Positions 7,655 through 15,628 of a stretch of 34,235 nucleotides of DNA are shown in pieces. The notes under the pieces are model-generated. The model had not been told where the DNA came from, did no database searches, and saw only the letters and a list, made by a program, of their open reading frames with translations. Numbering within the stretch: the stretch's first letter is position 1; each line of letters begins with the position of its first letter. A program made the translations under genes and the position numbers. Source of the stretch: SAR202 cluster bacterium (GTDB lineage: Bacteria > Chloroflexota > Dehalococcoidia > Lucifugimonadales > GCA-2712585); the NCBI GenBank assembly GCA_016872285.1, contig VGZZ01000001.1, positions 1 through 34,235 on the forward strand, written 5' to 3'.

Positions 7655-9796
7655 CTAGTCCTTAATGTCTATGCTGCTCGTCACGTTAGTTTGAGCGTTG
7701 TATTGGACTGTTGCCTGTGACCCAATCTTGGCGGCGGCTATAAGCGCTGTTGAGGCGGCCCCATTGACCGTAATCTTAGTATCCGAAGTCAGCTTTAGCG
7801 CCATCTCTGACCCATTCTGGGCCGCGATCGTAATTGCGCCCGTCAGGGCGTTGAGCATCTTAATTGTTCCCGTAGCGGTGGTCTGAATAGTAGCCCCGGC
7901 TTCAGCATTAACACGGGTCGACACCTTCGTGCTTGCTTCATATTCCACCACTACCTGCGAGCCTATGCTGGCGGCAAGACCCGCCGCCGTAGAAGCCGCC
8001 GCGCCAACAGTTATCTTTGTATCCGAGACTAGCTTCACGACTATGTCGCCGCTGGATTGCGTGGCTACGGTCATAGTGCCCTCAGCGGTGTTCACCACCT
8101 TCAAGGTACCGTTCACTATAACGGTTGCCCGTGCCTGGACATGTACCACTGTGGCAGCGTTAGTCTGGGCATCGTATTCTGCCGTAATCGCGGACCCTAT
8201 CTTGCCGGACAAGTTTGCAAGAGTAGAAATCGACCCGTCGGTCACGACGCTGCTGGACGAGCCGACTTTTAGCTCTACGTCGCTGCCGGCGTCTGTGGTG
8301 ATAATCAAAGTGCCCCTATCCGCGTTAACCACTTTAATCTTTCCGGTAACCATAGTGGACTGCTCAACCTTGCTTTTGGCGTTGAGAGAGCCCACTACGC
8401 TGCTCTGCTGGCTGTAGTCCAGGGCAACTTCTGAACCAACCATGGATTTTAAGGTGGCCGCCGTCGCCATGGTCCCATTAATCATGACCTTGCTGTCTAA
8501 GGCCATCTTTAGCACAACGTCGCCGCTCGGGCTGGTAATGGTTACAGTCCCCGCCGACGCGTCAACCGCCTTGATAGTGCCATTAACGTTTACCATCGCC
8601 TCCGATTGACCCAATACCTCCATAGCCGTGCCGGACGAGGCGTTATATTCTGTTGTGACGCGAGCGCCAACCTTGCTAGCCAGATCCAGCAGACTGGATG
8701 AGACGCCCCCCAGCGTAAGCTTGCTGTCCGATGCCACCTTGAGCACCACTTCGGCCCCGCTGTCCGACACCACTGTGACCGTACCAGCCGCCGAGTTTAC
8801 CGACTTGATAGTGCCACTTATTTCCAGTGTCGCGCCGACTTCCGCCTTGGTTTTAGCGTCCGCCTCCGCTGCTACCTCCTTGGCGGCCTTAGTCTCGGCG
8901 TTATACTCCGCAATAATCTCTGCGCCCACCTTTCCGTTAAGTTGGGACGCTGTGCTGGACGACCCTTTCACGGTAATGGCACTGTCGCTGAATAGATGTA
9001 GGGTTAAATCTGTTCCGCTCTTGGTAACAATCGTGACTGTGCCGTTGGCGGTATCTACACTCTTTATCGTTCCTGTAACCAGCGCTTGACCCCGATTCTG
9101 GGATACCTTCCCCGACGCTGCAAGACTAAGAACCGCGTCAGGGGAAATCCTCAATCCAGAGTCCACCAAGCCTTCAGTGTTCATGCCAACGGTTATATCC
9201 GTGGTAACCTGCCCTCCGTTGAAGATAACCTCTTTATTGGTTTTTACCATGGCGGTAGCCTGCGCCCGAGTCTCCATTTTGATAACCGGCGCCAGAACGT
9301 ACCGGCCCTCTCCAGTTAGATGGAGCGACTGGTCTGCCAAGAAGTCGAAGTTGGCTGTAGCCACCGCGTTCGTTGCCACATCAAAGTTCCCATGGATCAG
9401 GATCTTGTTGCTGGGCAGCTTGGCTTCGTGTTCACCTTTGCCGTCCACAACCACTACCTTGGAAACGTTTAGCTCTATCTGATCATAGTTCCCCACTTCT
9501 ACTTTCGCCTCAGCAAGAAGTTGGGCAGTCCCCTTGGAGCGCAGCTCTAATAAGTTGAAACTCTGAGCTTGGCTGGAGACTGTTTTCCATGCGCCGCCCT
9601 CAGCGTGAATCTTTAACGAATCGATAGTGACCGTCACCTCTGTCACCTCACCCATGTCCGCAGCAGCATCAGACACCGCAAAAACTGCCTTGCCAAAATT
9701 TTCACCTGAAGACCCGCCCTCACCACCACACCCAGAAAGTACTAGCAGCGTCAGACTGAGAACTAGTAGCAGTGGTATTAGAATCTTGGTCTTCAT
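7655..9796 (-). CDS. Lipoprotein with DUF4382-like head and six DUF5666-like repeats
   Basis: Predicted 713-residue secreted lipoprotein. The signal peptide MKTKILIPLLLVLSLTLLVL ends in the lipobox LSGC with the lipidated Cys at residue 23, followed by a Gly/Ser-rich spacer. Residues about 33-180 resemble DUF4382 (pattern VTVTIDSLKIH ... NLLELRSKGT). From residue 242 onward there are six tandem units of roughly 78-86 residues starting near 242, 328, 406, 485, 563 and 643. Each opens with G(T/K)(I/L)K.(V/L)(N/D) and then G(T/A)(V/L/I/M).(I/V), and later has a (V/M)GS or IGS plus Y(N/D/E)A element. These match the DUF5666 beta-barrel pattern. The function is unknown; a cell-surface or envelope structural/binding role is likely. 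ATG 9796 follows GGAGG at ideal spacing. The gene is monocistronic with a strong terminator. Confidence 0.88.
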   Translation of the reverse strand: MKTKILIPLLLVLSLTLLVLSGCGGEGGSSGENFGKAVFAVSDAAADMGEVTEVTVTIDSLKIHAEGGAWKTVSSQAQSFNLLELRSKGTAQLLAEAKVEVGNYDQIELNVSKVVVVDGKGEHEAKLPSNKILIHGNFDVATNAVATANFDFLADQSLHLTGEGRYVLAPVIKMETRAQATAMVKTNKEVIFNGGQVTTDITVGMNTEGLVDSGLRISPDAVLSLAASGKVSQNRGQALVTGTIKSVDTANGTVTIVTKSGTDLTLHLFSDSAITVKGSSSTASQLNGKVGAEIIAEYNAETKAAKEVAAEADAKTKAEVGATLEISGTIKSVNSAAGTVTVVSDSGAEVVLKVASDSKLTLGGVSSSLLDLASKVGARVTTEYNASSGTAMEVLGQSEAMVNVNGTIKAVDASAGTVTITSPSGDVVLKMALDSKVMINGTMATAATLKSMVGSEVALDYSQQSSVVGSLNAKSKVEQSTMVTGKIKVVNADRGTLIITTDAGSDVELKVGSSSSVVTDGSISTLANLSGKIGSAITAEYDAQTNAATVVHVQARATVIVNGTLKVVNTAEGTMTVATQSSGDIVVKLVSDTKITVGAAASTAAGLAASIGSQVVVEYEASTKVSTRVNAEAGATIQTTATGTIKMLNALTGAITIAAQNGSEMALKLTSDTKITVNGAASTALIAAAKIGSQATVQYNAQTNVTSSIDIKD

Positions 9797-10056
9797 TTAT
9801 TGGTCCTCCAGTAAGTTTTGTGCGCTGGCACGAGTTGACGGAGTTCGCTTTACACTCTGGACGAGTAACAAGCTGCTCACAAACCTGCCTGTACTTATCT
9901 ACTGCTTAATGCTCACCATCGATTGTCCTTTACCTCCTCTGTCGATCTGCATCCCCGGGAATTGCGCTTTTGACTTCGGTTTCTGTATCTCATCAGTAAA
10001 ACGCCTCAAAAATACCAGCGTCAGGCGGATAAAGACTCTTATGACAAGCTGACAAC

Positions 10057-10067
10057 GTAACTGTTAC
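10057..10067. promoter_or_regulatory. Perfect palindrome GTAACTGTTAC, possible operator
   Basis: An 11-base perfect palindrome is followed 10 nt later by a second AACTGTT half-site (near 10077). It lies in the divergent lipoprotein/lysA promoter region next to an A+T-rich stretch. A regulator-binding role is inferred from symmetry and position only. Confidence 0.3.
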
Positions 10068-10111
10068 TATAAAAACAACTGTTCTTTCAACTACACGTCT
10101 TCCTTCTATCC

Positions 10112-10140
10112 TTGACACCCCCAACACCTCCCCCTAAGCT
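10112..10140 (+). promoter_or_regulatory. Candidate lysA promoter
   Basis: TTGACA at 10112-10117 is a perfect -35 box. A 17-nt spacer leads to TAAGCT at 10135-10140, a weak -10. The lysA ATG lies 29 nt further on, after an AAGGAG ribosome binding site. Confidence 0.5.
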
Positions 10141-10169
10141 AAAACCTCAACATCAACAAGGAGCGTCCC

Positions 10170-11480
10170 ATGTTCCCCAGCCAGGTCTTCCCGGAAACCG
10201 CCAAAATCAACGCCAAAGGCCACCTCGTCATCGGCGGCTGTGATGTCACCGACCTGGCTGCCCAGCACGGCACCCCCCTCTACGTCTTCGACGAGGCCAC
10301 CCTCCGCAACCGCTGCCGCGCCTTCGTCTCCGAGTTCCGCAAGCGATATCACAACACCCTCGTCTGCTATGCCAGCAAGGCCTACATCAACCCCGCCCTG
10401 GCTAAACTCTTCGTCGAAGAAGGTCTCGGCCTCGACGTCGTCTCCGGAGGCGAGGTAGCCGTCGCCAAGGCTGCTGGCGCCGACCCCGAAAAAGTTTTCT
10501 TCCACGGCAACAACAAGACCCGCGACGAGCTCCAGTACTCCATCGAATGGGGCATAGGCCGCATCGTCGTCGACAGCTTCTATGAGCTTTCCCTTCTCGA
10601 CGAGCTAGCCGCTCGCGCCCACAAAGTCCAGCGCATCCTCCTCCGCGTCTCCCCTGGCATCGACCCCCACACCCACGCCAAGACCACCACCGGCATCCTG
10701 GACAGTAAGTTCGGCTTCTCCATCGCCACCGGCGACGCCACCAAAGCCGTCCGACAGGCCCTCAACTCCAAGAACCTCAAGCTCATGGGCCTCCACTTCC
10801 ACCTCGGCTCTCCCATCTTCGAACTCGAACCCTACGAAGTCGCCATGGGCGTCGTCCTCGAGTACGCCTCCGGCCTGCGAGAGGAAGGCCTCGACCTCAA
10901 GGAGATCAGCCCGGGCGGCGGCTTTGCCATCGCTTACCTCCGCAGCAAGATTCCGCCTCCCATCGCCGACTACGCCAAAGCCATCACCTCCTCTCTCTCC
11001 GACGGCCTCAAGCGCTTCGGCTTCGAGCCTCCCCAGCTCATCATCGAACCTGGCCGCTCCATCGTCGGCCCCGCCGGCGTCGCCGTTTATCGAGTCGGCG
11101 CAGTCAAGACCATCCCCGGCGTCCGCAAGTACGTCTCCGTCGATGGCGGTATGGGCGACAACATCCGACCCGCCCTCTACGAGGCCCAGTACGAGGCCGT
11201 CCTCGCCAATCGCGTCAACGACCCCCCGACCGAAAAGGTCACCGTCGCCGGCAAGTACTGCGAGTCCGGCGATATCCTCCTCAAGGACTACCCCCTCCCC
11301 AAAATCGACACCAGCGGCGACCTCATCGCCATCCCCGCCTCCGGCGCCTACTGCCCCTCCATGGCCAGCAACTACAACCTCAACCCCAAGCCTCCCATAG
11401 TCCTGGTCAAAGATGGCAAGGCCCGCCTCATCCGCCGCCGTGAGACCTACGAAGACCAAATGCTCCTAGACCGCGTGTAG
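10170..11480 (+). CDS. lysA: Diaminopimelate decarboxylase
   Basis: Predicted 436-residue PLP enzyme that decarboxylates meso-diaminopimelate to L-lysine, the last step of lysine synthesis. It is a fold type III (alanine racemase-like) decarboxylase. The PLP lysine is Lys70 in CYASKA, followed by LDVVSGGE (89-95), the HLGS motif (His211), the glycine-rich GGG at 249-251, EPGRSIVG at 293-300 and, from the partner subunit, CESGD at 364-368, whose Cys is typical for substrate binding. The late tyrosine is in SGAYCPSMAS. Length fits the family. ATG 10170 has AAGGAG upstream. It stands as a single gene with its own promoter; no other lysine genes are adjacent. Confidence 0.95.
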   Translation: MFPSQVFPETAKINAKGHLVIGGCDVTDLAAQHGTPLYVFDEATLRNRCRAFVSEFRKRYHNTLVCYASKAYINPALAKLFVEEGLGLDVVSGGEVAVAKAAGADPEKVFFHGNNKTRDELQYSIEWGIGRIVVDSFYELSLLDELAARAHKVQRILLRVSPGIDPHTHAKTTTGILDSKFGFSIATGDATKAVRQALNSKNLKLMGLHFHLGSPIFELEPYEVAMGVVLEYASGLREEGLDLKEISPGGGFAIAYLRSKIPPPIADYAKAITSSLSDGLKRFGFEPPQLIIEPGRSIVGPAGVAVYRVGAVKTIPGVRKYVSVDGGMGDNIRPALYEAQYEAVLANRVNDPPTEKVTVAGKYCESGDILLKDYPLPKIDTSGDLIAIPASGAYCPSMASNYNLNPKPPIVLVKDGKARLIRRRETYEDQMLLDRV

Positions 11481-11494
11481 GGTAGGGCAATTAC

Positions 11495-11520
11495 GTCATT
11501 TCGAGCGAAGCCCAGAAACC
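11495..11520 (+). repeat. Family B repeat, degenerate copy
   Basis: GTCATTTCGAGCGAAGCCCAG followed by AAACC matches the start of the GTCATTCTGAG element seen complete at 16389 and 20954. Confidence 0.6.
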
Positions 11521-11572
11521 TCAACGTGCCACTTGATACTGCGTCTCTTGTCGAATATCGCGTTAACGTTAA

Positions 11573-11625
11573 TGTCATCCTGAGCCCAGGCGAAGGATCT
11601 AATCGCCGTGCCTGACGACACGTGC
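11573..11625 (+). repeat. Family B repeat
   Basis: GTCATCCTGAG, then GCGAAGGATCTAATCGCCGTG and GACGACACGTGCC. It is the same element as at 16389-16437 and 20954-21005, including the TCTAATCGCCGTG extension. Confidence 0.7.
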
Positions 11626-11660
11626 CTTCCGCCAACTACGATTCCACCTGATTCTTTCCC

Positions 11661-11731
11661 ATCTGGTTCTCTCTCTTCTCCCGTAGTCGGGAGAAGAGAG
11701 AGAAAGGGTGATGAGGGCCTCCCGCTTATGA
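11661..11731. repeat. Family A repeat (perfect hairpin plus tail)
   Basis: Seventeen bp of perfect pairing, 11667-11683 with 11688-11704, around the loop TAGT, then AAGGGTGATGAGGGC. The lead-in ATCTGGTTCTC matches other copies. Confidence 0.85.
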
Positions 11732-11794
11732 CATGGCCAGCTTATTATGTGGCGCCACGTCCTCTCCCGCACGTCCCCATGGGAGCCTAACCCC

Positions 11795-12817
11795 ATGTGG
11801 ACCACCCTCGCCCAGCCCCACGCCCTCCGCCAGCTTCAGGCCGAGCTCGCCGCCGGCCACCTCTCCCACGCCTATCTCCTCGTCGGCCCGCCCCACGTCG
11901 GCAAAATGTCCCTCGCCTTGGACATCGCCCGCGCCGTCAACTGCGCCGCCCCCGTCCCTGAACGCCCCTGCGGCGGGTGCCGCCAGTGCAAACGCATCAC
12001 CGCCGGCCATCACGCCGACGTCCTCGTTATCACCCTCCAGCACGTCGCTGTACAGCGGCGCGAAATCAGCATCGACGAAGTCCGCACCGTCGAGCGTCAG
12101 GCCGCCCTAAAACCCTTCGAGGGCGCCTCCCGCGTCTTCATCTTCGACAGCGCCGACCACATGAGCGAGGAGGCCGCCAACGCCCTCCTCAAGACCCTGG
12201 AGGAGCCGCCGCCCCAGAGCCTCCTCATCCTCCTGGCCATCCAGCCTGACCTCCTCCTCCCCACCATACTCTCTCGATGCCGCCGCATAGACCTTCGCCC
12301 CATGCCCCAGGACGCCCTAGCCCGCTACCTCATGGAATCTCACCAGGTCCCGGACTCCCAGGCCCAGCTCCTGGCCCGCTTGTCCAAAGGCTGCGTCGGA
12401 TGGGCGCTCAAAGCCCTCAAAGAACCCACCGTCCTGGAACACCGGCAGACCGAAATGGAGCGCGCCGTCAGCCTTATGGACGGCAGCCTGGAGCAGCGAT
12501 TCTCCGCCGCCTCTGACGTCTCTACTATCTACTATCGAGACCGCGCCGCCGCCATGAACAGCATCCACACCTGGCTTCAGTGGTGGCGAGACCTCCTCCT
12601 GGTCAAAGAAAGCGCGGAGGCTGTCGTCTATAACCTGGACTACCTCGAAACCCTAAAAGAAAAAGCGGCGCGCTACTCCGCCGCCGAAATCTCCGCCTTC
12701 CTCGCCGCCATCCTCGATGCCCTTAAAGCCATCGAAGCCAACGTCCAGCCCCGCCTAGCTCTTGAAGCCCTCATGCTCCGCATGCCCGCCTCCCACACCC
12801 CCAAAACCCCCGCCTAG
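11795..12817 (+). CDS. holB: DNA polymerase III clamp-loader subunit delta'
   Basis: Predicted 340-residue AAA+ clamp-loader subunit that helps load the beta clamp during replication. GPPHVGKM at 31-38 is a P-loop-like motif with Met where active loaders have Thr/Ser, which fits the usually ATP-inactive delta' subunit. Cysteines 50, 59, 62 and 65 (CGGCRQC) form the zinc module typical of delta' and DnaX. VFIFDSAD at 114-121 is the Walker B region, and SRC at 160-162 is the conserved sensor/arginine-finger motif. I chose ATG 11795 because conserved sequence begins there (MWTTLAQPHA) and GGGAG lies about 10 nt upstream. An in-frame ATG at 11747 would add 16 residues of repeat-flank sequence. 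The gene stands alone. Confidence 0.88.
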   Translation: MWTTLAQPHALRQLQAELAAGHLSHAYLLVGPPHVGKMSLALDIARAVNCAAPVPERPCGGCRQCKRITAGHHADVLVITLQHVAVQRREISIDEVRTVERQAALKPFEGASRVFIFDSADHMSEEAANALLKTLEEPPPQSLLILLAIQPDLLLPTILSRCRRIDLRPMPQDALARYLMESHQVPDSQAQLLARLSKGCVGWALKALKEPTVLEHRQTEMERAVSLMDGSLEQRFSAASDVSTIYYRDRAAAMNSIHTWLQWWRDLLLVKESAEAVVYNLDYLETLKEKAARYSAAEISAFLAAILDALKAIEANVQPRLALEALMLRMPASHTPKTPA

Positions 12818-12888
12818 TTCACCTTACTCAATTCTGTCTCGAGGGAAGCTAAGGTAGCTTCGCCGTCTCTAGTGGGGGACTTGTGGTA

Positions 12889-13020
12889 TCTCTCCTTCAG
12901 GTCCTCCCTCTTCTCCTTGGCAAGGAGAGGAGGGAGATAGAGGGTGATGAGGTCGCTTATTAATAATTTCCCTCTCTTCCAGCAGGAAGAGAGGGACAAA
13001 GGGTGAGATGGTATCCCGAT
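12889..13020. repeat. Composite family A repeat between convergent genes (two hairpins)
   Basis: Hairpin 1 is at about 12903-12936 (CCTCCCTCTTCTCCTT / AAGGAGAGGAGGGAG), followed by AGAGGGTGATGAGG. Hairpin 2 is perfect, CCCTCTCTTCC (12970-12980) with GGAAGAGAGGG (12985-12995), followed by ACAAAGGGTGAGATGGTATCCCG. The copy lies between the 3' ends of holB and the HNH gene and may act as a bidirectional terminator. Confidence 0.8.
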
Positions 13021-13083
13021 TATGAACGAGACTTTTTTTCAAGCCTATCAGGCTCAGGCCAAAGCCCCCCAAAACCCCAACCT

Positions 13084-13614
13084 CTAGTCCGCGCTCCCCT
13101 GCTCCTCCGCCACTTCCCACGGTATAAACTTCCGCCACGACTCCAGTATAGGCCGACCATGCAGCACGTAATACGGGCTCGGATACGGCGCGCGAGGTCG
13201 TTGAAGCAGCTTCATCCCCGCCTCCTGCGGCGTGCGGCCAGCCTTCACGTGGTTGCACGGAATACACGCCGCCACTATATTCTCCCAGCTCTGCCCGCCC
13301 CCCTGCCGGCGTGGTATCACGTGGTCCAGCGTCAAGTTCCTGCTCCGCTTCCCGCAGTACTGGCAGGTGTGCTTGTCCCGCAGCAGCACTTCTTTCTTCG
13401 ACAGCTTTCGTTTCGAGAAGGGTCGCCTAACCAGATACGCCAGCCGGATGACTGAAGGCAGCTCAAAAATGTCCTTCTCGCTCTGCACCACTCCACGCCC
13501 ATTCTCCAGCAGCTCTGCCTTGCCCTTAATAATCAGCAGCAGAGCCCTTCTCGCGTTGCACAGGTTGATAGGCTGGTAGTCCAGATTCAGCACCAGCACC
13601 TGCGAACTCAGCAC
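13084..13614 (-). CDS. HNH endonuclease family protein
   Basis: Predicted 176-residue HNH nuclease-fold protein. The zinc-ribbon/HNH core is clear: CQYC (Cys84, Cys87), LDHVIPR with the catalytic Asp97-His98, the GG..W.N segment, and CIPCN..K..R with Cys117, Cys120, Asn121, Lys124 and Arg127. The N-terminal VLVLNLDYQPINLCNARRA is a conserved feature of this widespread stand-alone bacterial family, whose role is not well established (DNA repair or phage-related nicking have been suggested). The annotated start is GTG 13614 without a clear ribosome binding site, so it could lie a few codons downstream. It follows the CvpA gene by 30 nt, probably in one transcript. Confidence 0.88.
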   Translation of the reverse strand: MLSSQVLVLNLDYQPINLCNARRALLLIIKGKAELLENGRGVVQSEKDIFELPSVIRLAYLVRRPFSKRKLSKKEVLLRDKHTCQYCGKRSRNLTLDHVIPRRQGGGQSWENIVAACIPCNHVKAGRTPQEAGMKLLQRPRAPYPSPYYVLHGRPILESWRKFIPWEVAEEQGSAD

Positions 13615-13644
13615 CTGTTTTAGTCCGCTGCTATCGAAGGCTTC

Positions 13645-14154
13645 TTACCCTCCCAAGTTGTTCGCGCTCTCTGACAAGTCCTCTGGCAATATTTTAATCC
13701 CTTCTAGCGTTACGTCAAACTTGTCGACCAAAAAAGACCCCAGGGTCGACTCGTTTATCGTGTCCTCCATCCCCAGCACCGCGTTCTGCTGCACTACCGA
13801 AAGCAACGCCGCCATCCCCGCCAGCGTCAGCAGAACTCCCACCACCATGCCGCCCAGGCTGTCCAGCGGTCCCAGAAGAAAGAACTTCACAATCTGCTTC
13901 AACATCACTCCTGCCACAAAAGCCGCCGCCAGCACCAGCAGGAAGACCAGTATAAAGCCTAGTATCCGCGCCGCCTCTTCATTATCCGTCATCCCGTTGA
14001 ATATCGGGGCGGCGGCGTCAAACAATCGGCTCGCCAGCACAATCGCCACCACCGTCCCCACCAGCGACATCGCCGTCCGAATCAACCCCACCGACCACCC
14101 CGTGAACGCTGCCACACCCGCCAGCACCAGTATCACAAGGTCTAACCAGTTCAA
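13645..14154 (-). CDS. CvpA family membrane protein
   Basis: Predicted 169-residue integral membrane protein. It starts at TTG 14154 with AGGAGG six nt upstream. The sequence NWLDLVILVLAGVAAFTGW, followed by GLIRTAMSLVGTVVAIVLA, is the typical CvpA opening. Further hydrophobic segments are at about 64-87 and 97-118, giving four spans, and the C-terminus is soluble and acidic. CvpA (colicin V production) proteins act in envelope homeostasis, but their exact biochemical role is unsettled. It lies between the PAP2 gene (55 nt upstream) and the HNH gene (30 nt downstream) on the same strand, so these three are probably one operon. Confidence 0.85.
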   Translation of the reverse strand: MNWLDLVILVLAGVAAFTGWSVGLIRTAMSLVGTVVAIVLASRLFDAAAPIFNGMTDNEEAARILGFILVFLLVLAAAFVAGVMLKQIVKFFLLGPLDSLGGMVVGVLLTLAGMAALLSVVQQNAVLGMEDTINESTLGSFLVDKFDVTLEGIKILPEDLSESANNLGG

Positions 14155-14209
14155 TTACGACCTCCTGGGGCAATGCTCGCCATTCTAGCACAGCCCGTGC
14201 CTGCGCTAT

Positions 14210-14857
14210 CTACGCGCTCCTTTGCTTTTTATTCCTATTTAGATATGTATTCGTCAAATAAATGATCGACGCCAAAAGCACTCCCCCCGCTAGGTAGCCG
14301 CCAGCCACATCGCTAGGCCAGTGCACCCCCAGGTACACCCTGGACGTCCCAATACCCAGAATTATCAGTCCCAGCGTACCAATCACCACACCCTTTACCC
14401 ACCTCTTCCAATCCGTCTGCGATACAAGAAACGCGGCAAATCCGAAAAACGTGACCGCGAACACCGCATGGCCGCTGGGAAACGCCAGAGAACTAGGCGC
14501 GGGCTGGAACAACGCAAACTCCGGCCGCGGCCTCCCCACCATTTCCTTCATCAGCGCATTTATCCCAGGCGCGATTCCTATCATTAAGCACGCCAGCGTC
14601 TCCCATCCTCGTTTAGCCATCAACAGCCCCACGCCCAGCGCCGCCGTCAGCGCCGTCCCCACGCCCACGTGCCCTAGCCAGGACAGTCCGCGCATGACAT
14701 CATCCAGCGCCCCGCTTCGCAGCGACTGGAATCCCCGCAGCGCTTCCTCGTCCCCAGGAAATTTCCCAAAGGACGCCGCCAGCCACGACAAGACCGCCAT
14801 GGCCGCCACGGCTCCTATGAAAGCTGCGTTAGTCCTCGTTGACCTCAGTTTGGACAT
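14210..14857 (-). CDS. PAP2 family phosphatase
   Basis: Predicted 215-residue membrane phosphatase of the PAP2/undecaprenyl-pyrophosphatase type. All three catalytic signatures are present: KEMVGRPRP (Lys104, Arg109, Arg111), PSGH (127-130, with His130 as acid/base) and SRVYLGVHWPSD (Arg173, His179 as nucleophile, Asp183). Several hydrophobic spans surround them. Likely substrates are lipid phosphates or undecaprenyl pyrophosphate; the sequence does not decide. No ribosome binding site is visible before ATG 14857. Instead a TAATAT element lies about 7 nt upstream on the minus strand, so a leaderless transcript is possible. It is first in a probable PAP2-cvpA-HNH unit. Confidence 0.92.
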   Translation of the reverse strand: MSKLRSTRTNAAFIGAVAAMAVLSWLAASFGKFPGDEEALRGFQSLRSGALDDVMRGLSWLGHVGVGTALTAALGVGLLMAKRGWETLACLMIGIAPGINALMKEMVGRPRPEFALFQPAPSSLAFPSGHAVFAVTFFGFAAFLVSQTDWKRWVKGVVIGTLGLIILGIGTSRVYLGVHWPSDVAGGYLAGGVLLASIIYLTNTYLNRNKKQRSA

Positions 14858-14900
14858 CTATCTATATTACCAGTGATTAGGATGAACCCACGTGCCATTG

Positions 14901-14906
14901 TATAAT
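14901..14906 (+). promoter_or_regulatory. -10 box upstream of cmk-plsC
   Basis: TATAAT is a perfect -10 hexamer preceded directly by TTG. It lies 44 nt before the cmk GTG. A convincing -35 box is not visible (TTAGGA at 14877-14882 is the best candidate). Confidence 0.4.
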
Positions 14907-14950
14907 CCCCTCTGCTTAAGAAGACGTGTGCTTAATTACCTGCGAACGTT

Positions 14951-15628
14951 GTGCCTAAACCTCACCTCATCGTCCCCACCCTCATAGCCATCGACGGCCC
15001 TGTTGCCACCGGCAAAAGCGTCGTGGGCCGCCTCATCTCCCAACGCCTGGGCTGCCGATTCCTCGACACCGGCGCCATGTATCGCGCCCTCACCTGGCTC
15101 GCCCTCCAGCGCGGCGTCGACACCCACGACCAGCCCGCCCTCACCGACCTAGCTCATCAGTACCCCGTCTCCGTGGACGACGAAGGACAGGTTATTATCG
15201 ACAACCGTCAAGTTCCCCTCCAGGATGCCCGCACCCAAATCGACCAGCACGTCTCCCTGGTCGCGCAGGTCCCCGGCGTCCGCGAAGCCCTGGTGGCCCA
15301 GCAGCGTGACATCGCCGCCCGGGGCCGCATCGTCATGGTGGGACGGGACATCGGCACCGTCGTCGCGCCGGACGCCCCCCTCAAAATATACCTCCAGGCC
15401 TCCCCACAGGAACGCGCCCGCCGGCGATGGCGCGAGCTTCAGCAGCAAGGCATCGCCATCGAACAGGATCTCGTCCTTGAACAGCTCATCCGCCGCGACA
15501 AACTGGACAGCGAGCGCGCCCACTCCCCCCTCCGCCCCGCCGCCGACGCCCATATCATCAACACTGACAATCTCACCGTTGAGCAAGTCGTGGATGCTAT
15601 TATTAGGCTCACAAGGGGGGACCGGTGA
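14951..15628 (+). CDS. cmk: Cytidylate kinase
   Basis: Predicted 225-residue kinase that phosphorylates CMP and dCMP using ATP. The P-loop GPVATGKS is at residues 16-23, DTGAMYRALT (about 39-48) binds the nucleotide monophosphate, and MVGRDIGTVVAPDAPLKIYL (about 128-147) with the following RARRR is the NMP-binding and LID region of Cmk. INTDNLTVEQV near the C-terminus is also conserved. The start is GTG 14951; no strong ribosome binding site is visible, but no other start lies in frame upstream. The stop overlaps the plsC start by four bases (GTGA), so the two are translationally coupled. Cmk feeds CTP/dCTP pools, and CTP is needed for phospholipid synthesis, which suits its plsC partner. Confidence 0.94.
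   Translation: MPKPHLIVPTLIAIDGPVATGKSVVGRLISQRLGCRFLDTGAMYRALTWLALQRGVDTHDQPALTDLAHQYPVSVDDEGQVIIDNRQVPLQDARTQIDQHVSLVAQVPGVREALVAQQRDIAARGRIVMVGRDIGTVVAPDAPLKIYLQASPQERARRRWRELQQQGIAIEQDLVLEQLIRRDKLDSERAHSPLRPAADAHIINTDNLTVEQVVDAIIRLTRGDR

Larger units (their letters stand above)
9797..10169. other. Divergent intergenic region between the lipoprotein gene and lysA
   Basis: This 373-base region must hold the promoters for the lipoprotein gene (minus) and lysA (plus). It contains a perfect 11-base palindrome and a promoter with a consensus -35 box, listed separately. It is more A+T rich than the flanking genes. No further gene is seen. Confidence 0.7.
11481..11794. other. Intergenic region rich in repeats before holB
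   Basis: This 314-base gap holds two family-B repeats and one perfect family-A hairpin, listed separately. It must also contain the holB promoter, which I could not pick out with confidence. Confidence 0.6.

Noticed and set aside
10605-11459. Long minus-strand frame opposite lysA
   Set aside because: It is a shadow of lysA produced by the G+C-rich third positions; the composition is Gly/Val/Asp-rich with no motifs, and lysA has full catalytic signatures.
11747-11794. Upstream ATG for holB
   Set aside because: The 16 extra residues come from gap sequence just after the repeat; conserved sequence starts at 11795, which also has a ribosome binding site.
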